From: Vespula vulgaris
Lineage: Eukaryota; Arthropoda; Insecta; Hymenoptera; Vespidae
NCBI RefSeq assembly: GCF_905475345.1
Contig: NC_066595.1
Location: 7,497,501-7,561,500 of the forward strand
Direction of reading: 5' to 3'
DNA length: 64,000 nucleotides
Positions 37,419 through 49,424 of this stretch are shown here, piece after piece. Numbering within the stretch: position 1 is the stretch's first letter; each line of letters starts with the position of its first letter. The notes under the pieces were generated by a model. It searched no databases. It was not told the DNA's origin and saw only the letters and a list, made by a program, of their open reading frames with translations. The position numbers were made by a program, and so were the translations under genes.

Positions 37419-38705
37419 TTATGTAGTATTTAAAAGAGCTTTAAAAAGAGTTGTTACTGGAATATTTACTTCAACCTCTTTAGGTTTTACTGAAAGTCGA
37501 TGATCTTGTGATGGCTTTATTAAATTTCCTGTAGATGGATAAGGTTTACAATAAAAATATATATGTTGCAATGCCTAAAATATAAAATAATACAGTACAG
37601 TCTGGTTATAAATTAATGTTCTAAGAGAAACAATGATATAGAAATTAATTTACTTCTTTAGCAGAAAGACGGTTTGATGAATTATATATAAGAATTTGTT
37701 TAATTAATTCAATAGCTTCTGGATCTGCATCCTGTACAATATTTTCCCATGTTGTACCTTTATTATATGGAAATGTAATTTTATTATAATCAGGTAATGT
37801 ACTCAATTCTGGCCATGATTCAACAGTAGGAGATCCTAAATATTTTAATACTATTGCCAATTGTTCAATATCTGTTTCTCCCTGGAATTTATTTATATGT
37901 AAATATATATAAATTTATAAAACAGACTGACTTACTGGAAATAAAGGTGAATTATTAAGCATTTCACCAAAAATACAACCAACAGACCACATATCAATAG
38001 CTGATGTATAATATTTTGCTCCATATAATAATTCAGGAGCTCTGTACCATCTTGTAGCAACTTGATGAGAATATGGTTTAGAAGTATCCTCCCACATTAA
38101 TCTTCCTAATCCAAAATCAGCTATTTTTAAAATTCCTTCATTATTTATCAATAAATTAGCAGGTTTTAAATCCTATAGACAATATATTTATTATAAAACT
38201 ACCATATTTATATCAAAGATATATTTCATATAAACAATGTACCCTGTGTATTATATTTTTTTCATGTACATATGCTATACCTTCCAAAAGCATTTTCATA
38301 TATATTTTTATTTGTGGTATTGTTAACGAAATATTATTATCTTTTAATATTTCCCATAATCCTGTGGGCATATACTCAAAAACCATTATATAATCTAAAC
38401 CTAATGGAAAAGTATCTAATAGTTCTATGACCTATAATAACATAACAATGTATATATAATGATTTTTTATAATAGACGTTAATATAAAGTAAAATAAAAA
38501 GATTAGAATATTGTCATACATAAGGATGTTTTAACTGTTGAAGCGTTTTAACTTCTCGTATGACTGATATAGATATACCTTCTTCTACCTTTTTTAAGAG
38601 TATTCTTTTTAATGCAACTTCTTGTTCAGTAGATCTATGATATCCTTTTAAAACCAATCCTTGAGCACCTTCACCAATTTTATCCAAAATAATATATTTA
38701 TCCAT
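37419..38705 (-). CDS. Cdk20: cyclin-dependent kinase 20 (cell cycle-related kinase)
   Basis: Serine/threonine kinase of the CDK family, known from vertebrates and algae as a regulator of cilium length and of the ICK/MAK kinases. Five exons: 38705-38520, 38431-38243, 38172-37936, 37881-37654, 37574-37419, all phase 0 at their joins, giving 331 residues (human 346). Visible motifs: glycine loop GEGAQG (11-16), VALK with Lys33, ISVIREV in the PSTAIRE position, HRDLKPANLL split by an intron after Arg125, DFG at 144-146, APE, and DMWSVGCIFGEMLNNSPLFP. GETDIEQLAIVLKYLG and WPELSTLPDYNKI are diagnostic for CDK20 over CDK7 or CDK2. The activation segment reads YSHQVATRWYRAPE, with Ser160 where human CDK20 has Thr161. 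Convergent with mRpL37; stops 117 bases apart. Confidence 0.93.
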
Positions 38706-38955
38706 AGTAAAATCTTAAATATTAAATTCTATAATAATGTAATTTTATAAACCTATTTATTGTTTATTGTTAATTATAAAAAATTTACATGAAACAATAT
38801 GTTTAATTTTACTAAATATTTAAAATTAATATCGTTTGCACATGATGTTTGTTGTATACATAAATGATCTCCATAGTTACCATATGATTATTATAAGCTA
38901 TAATTTTTAAAATATCGGACAATTTTATATAGCTGTTTAAATATCAATATTTATA

Positions 38956-39000
<45 letters not shown>

Positions 39001-39205
39001 TTAATATTATTAGTAAAATAAAAAATTCGGGAAAAAATAGAACTATAAATATTATATCTGTATGATTGGCTGTACTGTTAGGATCATAACCTTAAAATAA
39101 TTTTGGATCAAAGTTTGATTGAGTTGCAGTATTTGGAAAACTTGTAAAGATTTACAAGATTAAAATAACACAAAAGTGTATTAGTTTTAAAATATTTTCT
39201 TCAAA
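38706..39205. promoter_or_regulatory. shared upstream region of Cdk20 and Rpb3
   Basis: A 500-base AT-rich spacer separates the divergent start codons of Cdk20 and Rpb3 and contains a (TA)n tract at 38957-38997. No TATA box or initiator could be assigned with confidence. Confidence 0.5.
38957..38997. repeat. (TA)n microsatellite
   Basis: TA run of about 40 bases between divergent genes. Confidence 0.95.
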
Positions 39206-40368
39206 ATGCCATACGCAAATCAACCATCCGTACATATATCAGATTTAACAGAAGAAAATGTGAAATTTCAAGTAGAAGATACAGAATTAAGGTATGCTGT
39301 TAATGTTTATTTGTAATGTTTTGATTATGCAGTTTTTATTTTATAAATATTAAATATATTATTTTAATGGTTATTTTTTCATCGAATTAAAGTGTAGCAA
39401 ACAGTATGAGAAGAGTATTTATTGCTGAAACACCAACAATGGCTATTGATTGGATACAGTTAGAAGCAAACTCAACAGTTTTAAGTGATGAATTTTTGGC
39501 ACACAGAATTGGAATGATACCTTTAATAAGCGATGATGTGTGTATTCAAAAATTATATCTTAGATTTGTTTAATTTATAAGTAGCATGCTATACGGAATA
39601 AATAAAATCAATATTATTGTTTTAGGTTGTAGATAGAATACAATATACCAGAGATTGTCAATGTATGGATTTTTGTCCTGAATGTAGCGTTGAATTTACT
39701 CTTGATGTAAAGTGTACAGAAGATCAAACAAGGCATGTTACAACTGCTGATTTTAAATCAAGTGATCCTAGAGTATTACCTGTTACATCAAGACATAGAG
39801 AAGACGATGCTAGTGAATATGGCGAAACTGATGGTTAATATTTGATATTATTCATGCGTGAATCTTATAAATAACACAGATGAAATAAAATATTTATTAT
39901 TTAACAGAAATTTTGATTGTAAAATTACGGAAGGGACAAGAATTAAAATTAAGAGCATATGCAAAGAAAGGATTTGGAAAGGAGCATGCAAAATGGAATC
40001 CAACTGCAGGTGTCAGTTTTGAATATGATCCAGACAATTCAATGAGACACACTTTATTTCCAAAACCAGATGAATGGCCAAAATCAGAATATAGTGAATT
40101 AGAAGAAGATCAATGTAAGTATTATCTTTATTCAATACTTTTTTAGAATTTATATATTCTTTATATGTTTTATTTTTTTTTAGATGAAGCACCTTTTAAT
40201 TGGGAAGCAAAACCAAATAAATATTATTTTAATGTAGAAAGCAGTGGAGCATTAAAACCAGAAAATATTGTAATGATGGGTATTGCTGCATTAAAAAATA
40301 AGCTATCAAACTTACAGACTCAGTTGAGTCATGAAGTACAAAGTGATGCTTTAAGTATACACCATTAA
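39206..40368 (+). CDS. Rpb3: DNA-directed RNA polymerase II subunit RPB3
   Basis: Core assembly subunit of RNA polymerase II (alpha-like), nuclear. Five exons: 39206-39291, 39393-39537, 39626-39833, 39908-40114, 40184-40368. They join in frame to 276 residues (human 275). The dimerisation region reads ANSMRRVFIAETPTMAIDWI, followed by LSDEFLAHRIGMIPL. The zinc motif CQCMDFCPEC places Cys at 88, 90, 94 and 97. RKGQELKLRAYAKKGFGKEHAKWNPTAGVSFEYDPDN and the C-terminal LKNKLSNLQTQLSHE helix are near-identical to animal RPB3. Divergent from Cdk20 and 505 bases upstream of SMC3 on the same strand. AATAAA follows at 40513. Confidence 0.97.
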
Positions 40369-40873
40369 ATAATCATTAAACATTTACTATATTGATCAGT
40401 ATTAGAGATTATTTTAAATACTGTTGAAAAGCAAATACGTACAAATATATGAAGTAATAATATTAAAAATTGGCCTACAAACATAATTTGTTAAAACCAT
40501 GTAAAAATTATTAATAAACATATTATATAAGAATGCAAATAAGTGTATTGTTTTTAAGTTAATTAATAATTATTCCAGTACTTATATCGCATAGTGAATT
40601 ATCCATTTCAACAAAAGAATGTCCCGTTATAGTGACTTTTTTTTTCAATATTGGTCAACTCTTAAGGAATCCTTTCGTTTATGCTCCCGCTCAAATCTAG
40701 GAAATTTTAGACTTAGTATATTGAAGGTTATTTTACAAGTGAAGATTAGGAACGATTATTGACTCTGCTAACAAATGAGCGAATGTTTTTGTTTTATCCA
40801 GTGATTGAATCATATTTGATCATTTTCATTTTTATATTAAACTAAGGATGTTTTTATAATTTTTAAGTACATA
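40369..40873. other. Rpb3 3' UTR and SMC3 upstream region
   Basis: AT-rich 505-base spacer between two genes on the same strand. The SMC3 promoter must lie here after the Rpb3 poly(A) signal; no specific element was identified. Confidence 0.6.
40513..40518 (+). terminator. poly(A) signal AATAAA of Rpb3
   Basis: 145 bases after the Rpb3 stop codon. SMC3 starts 355 bases further on. Confidence 0.6.
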
Positions 40874-43800
40874 ATGTATATCAAACAGGTACAAGAAGAA
40901 CATTTATCCTTATTATTGTTTGTTTAATGTATTTATACATCATATTTTCTTTTGGCAGACGCTACTTTATTAATGGATTATTTTTTAATTCTATTTTGCT
41001 ATAGATTATTATATCATATAAATATAAATATTAAATAAGTGAATAGCAAAAATATCCTTTTTTATATTGCTTTTATGATATCTTAATAGTTGTTTTAAAG
41101 GAATACTTATCTTACTGAAAATATAAAGATTCGTATAAAACGTTTTGTTTTATTTATATTTAATTAAATATTTTTTGGTCTTAGGTAATTATACAAGGAT
41201 TTAAGTCATATCGTGAACAAACAGTGGTTGAACCTTTTGATCCTAGACATAATGTAGTTGGTATGTATTTTTTATATTTGAGAAAATAATTTACGAAAGA
41301 TTATTTACTTTATATATAATTCTTTTTAAGTTGGAAGAAATGGATCTGGAAAGAGTAACTTTTTCTATGCAATTCAGTTTGTTTTGAGCGATGAATTTTC
41401 TCATCTTAGACCTGAACAAAGACAAGCTTTATTACATGAAGGCACTGGACCTCGTGTTATTTCTGCTCATGTGGAAATTATATTTGATAATTCTGATGGA
41501 AGATTACCGGTATAAATTATCAAATTATCTTGTATAATAGTTATTAAAATGTAAAATTTTTGATAATGGTGATTTATTTTTTCAACAGATTGATAAAGAT
41601 GAAGTTTATTTAAGAAGAGTGATTGGATCGAAGAAGGATCAGTATTTTCTTAACAAAAAAATTGTTACAAGAAATGATGTAATGAATCTGTTAGAGTCGG
41701 CAGGTTTCTCAAGATCAAATCCATATTACATTGTAAAGCAAGGAAAGGTTTGTTTCATTATTATATAAATTTATACTACAATCTGTTTATTTAAAAAATA
41801 TCTTTAAAATTAATATATTTGTATATAGATAAATCAAATGGCGACAGCTCCAGACTCACAGAGATTAAAGCTATTAAGAGAAGTTGCTGGTACAAGAGTA
41901 TATGATGATAGAAGAGAAGAATCCAAATCTATATTAAAAGAAACAGAAGGGAAGCTTGAAAAAATAGAAGATTTTTTGCGTACCATAGGTAAAATGTTTA
42001 TATCTAAATGATAAAGTTATAAAACTTCATATAGACTTACATGTGTATTTACTTTGTTGTACTTTAGAGGAACGATTAAAAACTTTAGAAGAAGAAAAAG
42101 AGGAGTTAAAGGAGTATCAGCGTTGGGATAAACAGCGACGATGTTTAGAATACACAATTCATGAACGTGAACTTAAGGAGAATAAAAGAAAACTTGAAGA
42201 ACTCGAAGCATCTCGTGCAAATAGTGGTGCTGAACAGGCAAGATTAGGTGCTGAAGCAAAAACTGCACAAGAAATGGTACGAGCAGCAACTAAACGTCTC
42301 AAAGAAGCTAAAAAAGAAGTACAATCGGCAAAAGAAGAAAGAGATACCTTAAGGTAAATTTTGATGCAATCTATTTCCATACATATGAATGTAAGAATAT
42401 GTTTTTCTTATTAATTATCGTTATAATTATATAGTGCTGAACAACAACAATTATTAAAAGAAAAAACAAAATTGACGTTAACTATTAACGATTTATTAGA
42501 AGAAGTTAAGGGTGATAATGATAGTAGAAAACGGGCACAACAGGAATTAGAAAAATTGAAAGTAAACATTGCAGCTCGTGAAGCAGAATTAGAAGCAATT
42601 AAACCAGAAGTATTTAAATAATTACTTGTGACATAAATGTAATGGTTTTTTTTTTATGATTATTACACGATTATATTAATTTTTATAGTATGAAGAAATG
42701 AAACGCGTTGAAGAAGAGTGTACAAGAGAATTACAACTTAAGGAACAAAAGAGGAAGGAACTTTATGCTAAACAAGGGCGTGGTAATCAATTTACTAGTA
42801 GGGTAATAAAAACTATCAATTGGTAAAATTGCAGATATATAGATCTATATGAATTAACATGTAAATAATTTATTATACTATTATTTGTTATAGGATGAAA
42901 GAGATAAATGGATACAAAATGAGCTTAAGCAATTGGCCAAACAAATAAAAGATAAAGAAGAACATCAGAAAAAGATTAGTGAGGATTTAAAAAAGGATGC
43001 AGAAAAACAAATTAATTTAGAAAAGAAAATAGAAGAGCATACACGTGAAATGGACAGACAACGTGCATCGATAGATGATCATAATAAACAATATTATGAA
43101 TTAACGAAAGCAAAAGATCAATGTCAAGCAACGAGAAAAGAACAGTTTGTGCATTCTACTATTAGTGTTTTATCTAATAATATGTACGTATAATACGAAT
43201 GTGTAACGTTACAGGTATCGCCAAGAAAGTGTATTACAGCTGAATTTGTCAGGATTGAAAGAAGATTTAGCGAAAGCAGATCAAAGTTTACGTTCTATGG
43301 CTGGAAAACCTATTCTTAATGGTAGAGATAGTGTACGAAAAGTACTTGACACGTTTCGGTAAGTTATTATCTTGTTATATTTCTTTTTATTAATTTATAT
43401 TAATTATCTATGTTTGATAATCTGAACATATAAAGAATATATTAGTTTTAACGTATAATATGTATATCTTACAGTGGACGTAACGATATGGCCCATGAGG
43501 TAAGTAGTTACTATGGGCCAGTGATAGAAAACTTTAATTGCGACAAAAGTGTTTATATGGCTGTAGAGGTAACAGCTGGAAATCGATTGTTTCATCATAT
43601 CGTGGAAACGGATAAGTTTGGCACTAAAATTCTAAAAGAAATGAATAATCAACGTCTTCCAGGAGAAGTTACGTTTATGCCTTTAAATCGTCTTCACATT
43701 AAGAATATAGATTATCCTAATACTACGGATGCTATACCAATGATATCTCGTTTAAATTATGATCCTAAATATGATAAGGCATTGAGGTAATGGCACAGGA

Positions 43801-46201
43801 ATTTTATATACTTTTTCTGTAACAATTTAATAAATTCTTTGGATAATTTAATATTTTAATTTTTTTTTCTTCTTATTAATGCAGGTACATTTTTGGGAAA
43901 ACATTAATTTGTCGTAATTTAGAAGCAGCAACGAATCTCGCTCGAACATCTGGCTTAGATTGTGTAACACTTGAAGGTGATCAAGTATCGTCAAAAGGCT
44001 CTTTAACTGGTGGATATTTTAATACTTTAAGATCACGACTTGAAATACAAAAAACTCGATCAGAATTAATGGCACAGATCTCTACTCTTGAAACTCAATT
44101 ATCAACTCTTAAAGAAGAAATAAGAAAGGCTGATCAAAATATTAGTTCTTACGTTAGCGAAATGCAACGTACAGAGACAAAAAATAGTAAAGCCAAGTTA
44201 GTTATTAAATGATCTTAATCAATGCGAAGTTCATTCGTGTTATTAAAAAAATGAATTATTATTTTAGAGACATATATGATAAAATGAAGGCAGAAATACG
44301 TATAATGAAAGAAGAATTGAGTGCTATCGAGAGATATAGAACACCTAAAGAGAAAAGTCTTGCACAATGTACTTCAAATTTGGAGGCAATGAGAGCAACG
44401 AAAGAAGGTTTAGAGAGTGAATTACACCAAGAATTAATGGCGCAATTGTCTGTGGCTGATCAACATCAGGTACAAATTATTAACATAAAATAAATACTAA
44501 ACAATCGACTTGTTTATATTTTGATTTAATTTATATAGGTCGATACCTTAAATGATGATATAAGACGATTAACTAAGGAGAATAAAGAAGCGTTTGCAAA
44601 AAGAATGAGATTAGAGGCAGAGAAAAATAAATTAGAAAATCTTCTAACAAATAATTTAGTTAGAAGGAAAGATGAATTGGTTCAAGCATTGCAAGAAATA
44701 TCTGTAGAAGATCGACAACGTCAGCTTGATTCATCGAAAGCACAATTAGCAGATATTGAGAAAAGGCTAGTAAAAGTTAATGCAGATTTTAAAGCTCAGA
44801 ATGAGAAAGTAACTAATGCTATGAAAAAGGTAAATATATATTTAAATACAAATACTATTTCTAATAGAACAATCTAAAAATTATAATTTTTATTTATTTA
44901 TATTATATAATTTAATTCAAGCATAAGACGTAAATAACAATATGGTATATTTACAGCAAAAAGCAGAATCTGCTGAAGTTGAAAAGTGGAAAGTAAAAGA
45001 AAAAGAAGCACAGGAAAAAATAGAAGCTGATGCTAAAGATTTAGAAAAATTGGCGAGTAAATTAAATATTTTACAGCAGAAAATAGTTGAGTGTACACAA
45101 AAGATCACAGAATTAGGTGCATTACCTAGTCACGAGGCATATACTAAATTTAGTGTTATGTCCACAAAACAATTATTCAGAGAAATGGAGAAAGCAAATA
45201 ATCATTTAAAGAAATACAGGTATGGCTTTATATCATAGGATTCAAAAGCAATTAAGAGATTTAACTTATGATAGAATTTTTTTGCAGTCATGTCAACAAA
45301 AAAGCCTTAGATCAGTTCATGTCGTTTAGCGATCAAAAAGAAAAATTAGTGAAACGAAAGGAAGAACTAGATCGTGGCGATGAAAAAATTAAAGAGTTGA
45401 TGTCAGTTTTGGAACAACGCAAATGCGAAGCTATTCAATTTACATTTAAACAAGTATAGTATATAACAATTTTTTAAAGAATTTCTTATGATGTAATTAA
45501 ATTATATTCATGTTTTTTGTGTTGTTTAGGTAAGTAAATATTTCAGTGAAGTATTTAAAAAGCTCGTACCATCGGGTCACGCTCAGCTAGTTATGAAAAC
45601 TGCAGATGGTGATGAAGGAGATGACGGTACAACGGAAGCTGCGGATTCTGATCGTTTTATTGGCGTTGGTAAGATGACATTAACAGTTTATTTTTAGAAT
45701 AAATCCAAAACAAGACTTATGAAAATTATTATTATTACTATTATTATTTCATAGGAATACGTGTCTCTTTTACTGGACATAGAGCTGAGATGCGAGAAAT
45801 GAATCAATTATCTGGTGGTCAGAAATCGCTAGTAGCATTAGCTTTAATTTTTGCAATACAAAAGTGTGATCCTGCGCCGTTTTATTTATTTGATGAAATA
45901 GATCAAGCTTTAGATGCACAACATAGAAAAGCAGTTGCTGATATGATTCATGAACTCAGTTCAGATGCTCAATTTATTACGACAACTTTTAGGTAACATT
46001 ATATATATACATAAAATTAAAAAGATTTCTGTATTTAGTATAAAAGATTTTCTATATATTTAATCATATTACAGGCCGGAATTATTGCAACATGCCAATA
46101 AATTTTATGGAGTTAAATTTAGAAATAAAGTATCGCACGTTGAATGTGTGTCACGAGAAGAAGCGGCAGACTTTGTTGAAGATGATACGACGCACGGTTA
46201 A
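40874..46201 (+). CDS. SMC3: structural maintenance of chromosomes protein 3 (cohesin)
   Basis: ATPase arm of the cohesin ring that holds sister chromatids. Nineteen coding exons: 40874-40888, 41185-41260, 41331-41509, 41589-41747, 41829-41988, 42068-42353, 42435-42609, 42689-42802, 42894-43144, 43215-43358, 43475-43786, 43885-44196, 44268-44469, 44539-44829, 44957-45219, 45288-45453, 45530-45668, 45755-45992, 46075-46201. They join in frame to 1202 residues (human 1217). The first coding exon has only five codons, MYIKQ, giving the conserved MYIKQVIIQGFKSYREQ start. Walker A is GRNGSGKSNFF with Lys38, and the ESCO-type acetylation pair falls exactly at Lys105-Lys106 (VIGSKKDQYF). Two coiled coils flank the hinge (GRNDMAHEVSSYYGPVIENF to SSKGSLTGGYFNTLRSRLE). 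The C-terminal head has the signature LSGGQKSLVALALIFAIQ and Walker B FYLFDEIDQALD. Confidence 0.98.
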
Positions 46202-46662
46202 GACAACGTGGTTTTATTTTATTTATATGTAAGCATATAATTGCAACCATACTCTTTGAATAATTCAAGAAGAACTGTCATTTCTATACAACTTTTTCGA
46301 ACTGAAGCATGGATCTTTAACCATGAATCTAAACTATTAATAATAATTCTTGATATACTATGTTTCATTGTATAAATTTAAATATTTTGGACATGTTTAC
46401 AGAAAATATAATATCACATTGAACAAATATAATGTAATATAATTTCTATAAATTGTTGCATGTGTATTATGAATCACAACATTTAGAAAAATGTCCTAAA
46501 GAATTATCTGTTGTGTTTATATTTTATCTTTTATAAACGCAGAGTTTTAACCAATATTTTTATTTCTTTCTGATGTATCGCACATATATAAATGAAAAAT
46601 GATATAAATCGTTTGAAGTGTATGTTTAAAATAAAAATCATATACTTTTATATAATCATGAT
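46202..46662. other. convergent 3' region of SMC3 and SPCS2
   Basis: A 461-base spacer. A plus-strand AATAAA at 46630-46635 and a minus-strand AATAAA at 46559-46564 point past each other, so the two transcripts may overlap at their 3' ends. Confidence 0.55.
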
Positions 46663-47464
46663 CTACTTTTCTTTGCGCTGACGTGTTATACTGTCATGCA
46701 TATCTGTTACAACAGCTTCTATTAATTCTGGTATTATTACACCATTCACATCAATGAAATTTGCAACAGATTTTGTTACAGTAGTTTCATTAGTAATCCC
46801 TGAGGAAGGACTTCTAACAGATAATACGAGAATATATTTATCGTCATATTTTTTCATATATGAACTTGCTTCCCATACAAGATCAGGATTGAAACCCGCA
46901 GGATCCCTATAACGTAAAATAATTAAATAGATTATACAGGATCTTGATATTTTGAAATTTACCTTTGAATAGCAACAACAAATATTCCTTTTTCTTTATA
47001 TGTTGTATAAAGAGTTAAAAGCCCCATCAGAACAAAATATAATGCTACGCAAATTATTAAAACAGGTTTAGATGCTGGAAATGGATATAAATAATCAAAA
47101 AGTAATGCGATTATAGCTATTATCACTGCGACTCCACAGATTGCCAGTCTTCCATCAAGAAGAGCAAAGTTTTCTATGTAATTATATTTTTTTGTAAGAA
47201 CATCCTTAACTGCATCATCTAATGCATTCTTTACAGCAGATCCATCCCATTTATTGATTTTGATTCCCTACAAAGTGTTCGATATATAATTGTTAAGTAT
47301 TGTATACGTAGTAATATACGTCTTGAATTCATTAACTAATTCTAAGAAGTTAAGCATAAGGAGTTAGTCGATAAAATAATTTTTGTGATATCACCTACAA
47401 TACTTATTAAAATACAATACTTTAATATTTAAAGATTACTTACATTATTTTCGACACCACCCAT
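46663..47464 (-). CDS. Spase25: signal peptidase complex subunit 2
   Basis: Accessory, non-catalytic subunit of the ER signal peptidase complex (SPC25/SPCS2). Three exons: 47464-47444, 47267-46963, 46906-46663. They join in frame to 189 residues. The first exon encodes only MGGVENN. The body starts GIKINKWDGSAVKNALDDAV, which matches the cytosolic N-terminal segment of SPCS2. Two adjacent membrane spans follow (about residues 53-70 and 77-93: GVAVIIAIIALLFDYLYPFP and PVLIICVALYFVLMGLLTLY). The C-terminal cytosolic domain contains DLVWEASSYMKKYDDKYIL and ends RQRKEK. Convergent with SMC3. Confidence 0.93.
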
Positions 47465-49424
47465 TTTAATTAATAGTAAGAGAACGTTTGCATTTAAGAA
47501 TATCTCACAAAATCACCGGACTCTTACGTTTGTAAGGCGCCAACGATTGTAGGTTAGGAGATACGGTTACAATAGGTTATAGATAGCGCTTCGGTGCGTA
47601 CACGTCAATGTTTGAACAGACGCCATTTATCATCTTTCGCTTTAGTATCTGTGATTCCAGCGACAAGTACGGACAAAATATGAACTATAAAATACGAATT
47701 AAATTAAAATTAATTTTATAAAAGTACATTTTAAATGTATATTTTAAGCCCATTATATAGTCTAGATTATTATAAATTATTATTATTTAATTATTAATAT
47801 TCGTAGAGTATCCTTTTTTTTTGTTATTATAAATCACCATCATCAGATATAACGTAGATTAATATACTTACATGATGTATATAATATCTAAATATATATT
47901 TTTACCGCAAATTTTAGAGAGCGCCACTATACGAAATGTATTTTTTACAAAAAATATCGAAAACAGTGTTTACGTTAACAGTGAATCCAGACTCAATTCT
48001 TCACCGATTTTAATGAATAAAGTTTCATTTTAAAGATGAAGGTATACAGGAGGAGATGGTCTTTTCGAATTTTTGGAAAATTTTTATTTTTATTTATAAA
48101 TTATTCTCGAAAGAACAGTATTTTTTAACACGATCTTTTTCAAAGAAAATAAAATTTATTTAAAAATTAAAAGAAGTGATTTCCTCATTTAAATTTTCAT
48201 CTTTAAAAAATCTGTTAAAGAATTGTTAAGATCTGTCATGAAAATTTGTCAAGAGTTACATCTGGATTTATCTGCATTCATCCCTGATGTAAATCATTAT
48301 AAAAGCAGAAATGATGAAGTCTTAAAGGTTAATACGCATCACACGATTTGAGGAAGAAGGGATGACACTCACGTCATTATGATTGGTACTTTCCTCCTAT
48401 TCGCTTGTAAAGGACATATTGTAAGTATTAGAATATTGGTTATAATACAAACGGAAATAACTGTACGTAGTTAGTAATTATATAAATAATTTGATATTGG
48501 TGCAAGGACAAGAATATAATTAAAATGTTTATATTATTTTTATAAACATTTTTACTTTTAATTTATGTATTTTTTTGTTTTTTACGTTTATTGCGTAAGC
48601 AATGGAATCTTGATATTGAATAACGTATTATCCAGTTTAATTACAGATAAATTAAATTAAAAATAAAATTTTAGATTTTCCTTATTGAACATTTATATAG
48701 AAGTTAGTTATCATATTTTTGTTTGTTCAATTTCATAAATCTTTTGAATTATACTTATTTTTTATCAATAATTTTATGCGGGAAATGTATAAGAAAGTAC
48801 AAGATTGGTTTTTTAGTTTTTGATTAATATTTTTTTGTAAATCAATTTAATATTTTAGAATATTAGGTGATAAAACAATTACACAACGTTACTAGTATAC
48901 AGTTTACATAGCGATAGTATTTGTACATTACACCATAACTCAAGTAAGGCATAAATTTTGTATATAATTCGTAAATATGCAATTGAAATTTATAATGATC
49001 ATATTTTCAAAATATAGGAACATAAATATAGAACGGTATAAACATATGCTTATACATATGAAATACAGTAAATAATTATATTAATGATAATGTGTGATAT
49101 TTATATGGTAACTTTGACTAAGCGATAACTACAATGAAGAAAATGACTTCTTATTCTGTATTATGGCACTAAAATTGTAGATAGTGGAAGACGGTGATTT
49201 ACGCAACATTATTTGTTTCTAAAGCATATAAATATTAAAAAAGTATTTGTGCAGATATTTATAAATTTATGTTTGATATTTTCCACTAATCTATTATGCA
49301 TTTCGAATATAGTGTAAATGGCGATACCAACATAAGTTTGAAACAGTAGTATTCAATATTACAAGTTTGTAATTTCTATTAAGAAAAAATAAAAATATTC
49401 TAAAGATCATTTAAAATAGATTTT
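47465..49424. other. intergenic region
   Basis: About 2 kb of AT-rich DNA. The end next to SPCS2 (47,500-47,660), with ACGCCATTTATCATC and a higher CpG content, is the probable SPCS2 promoter. The remainder includes the likely 3' UTR of the reticulocalbin gene. No coding exon or RNA gene is supported. Confidence 0.6.

Noticed and set aside
48300..48345. Possible box C/D snoRNA (ATGATGA motif)
   Set aside because: No CTGA box D at a suitable distance and no terminal stem.
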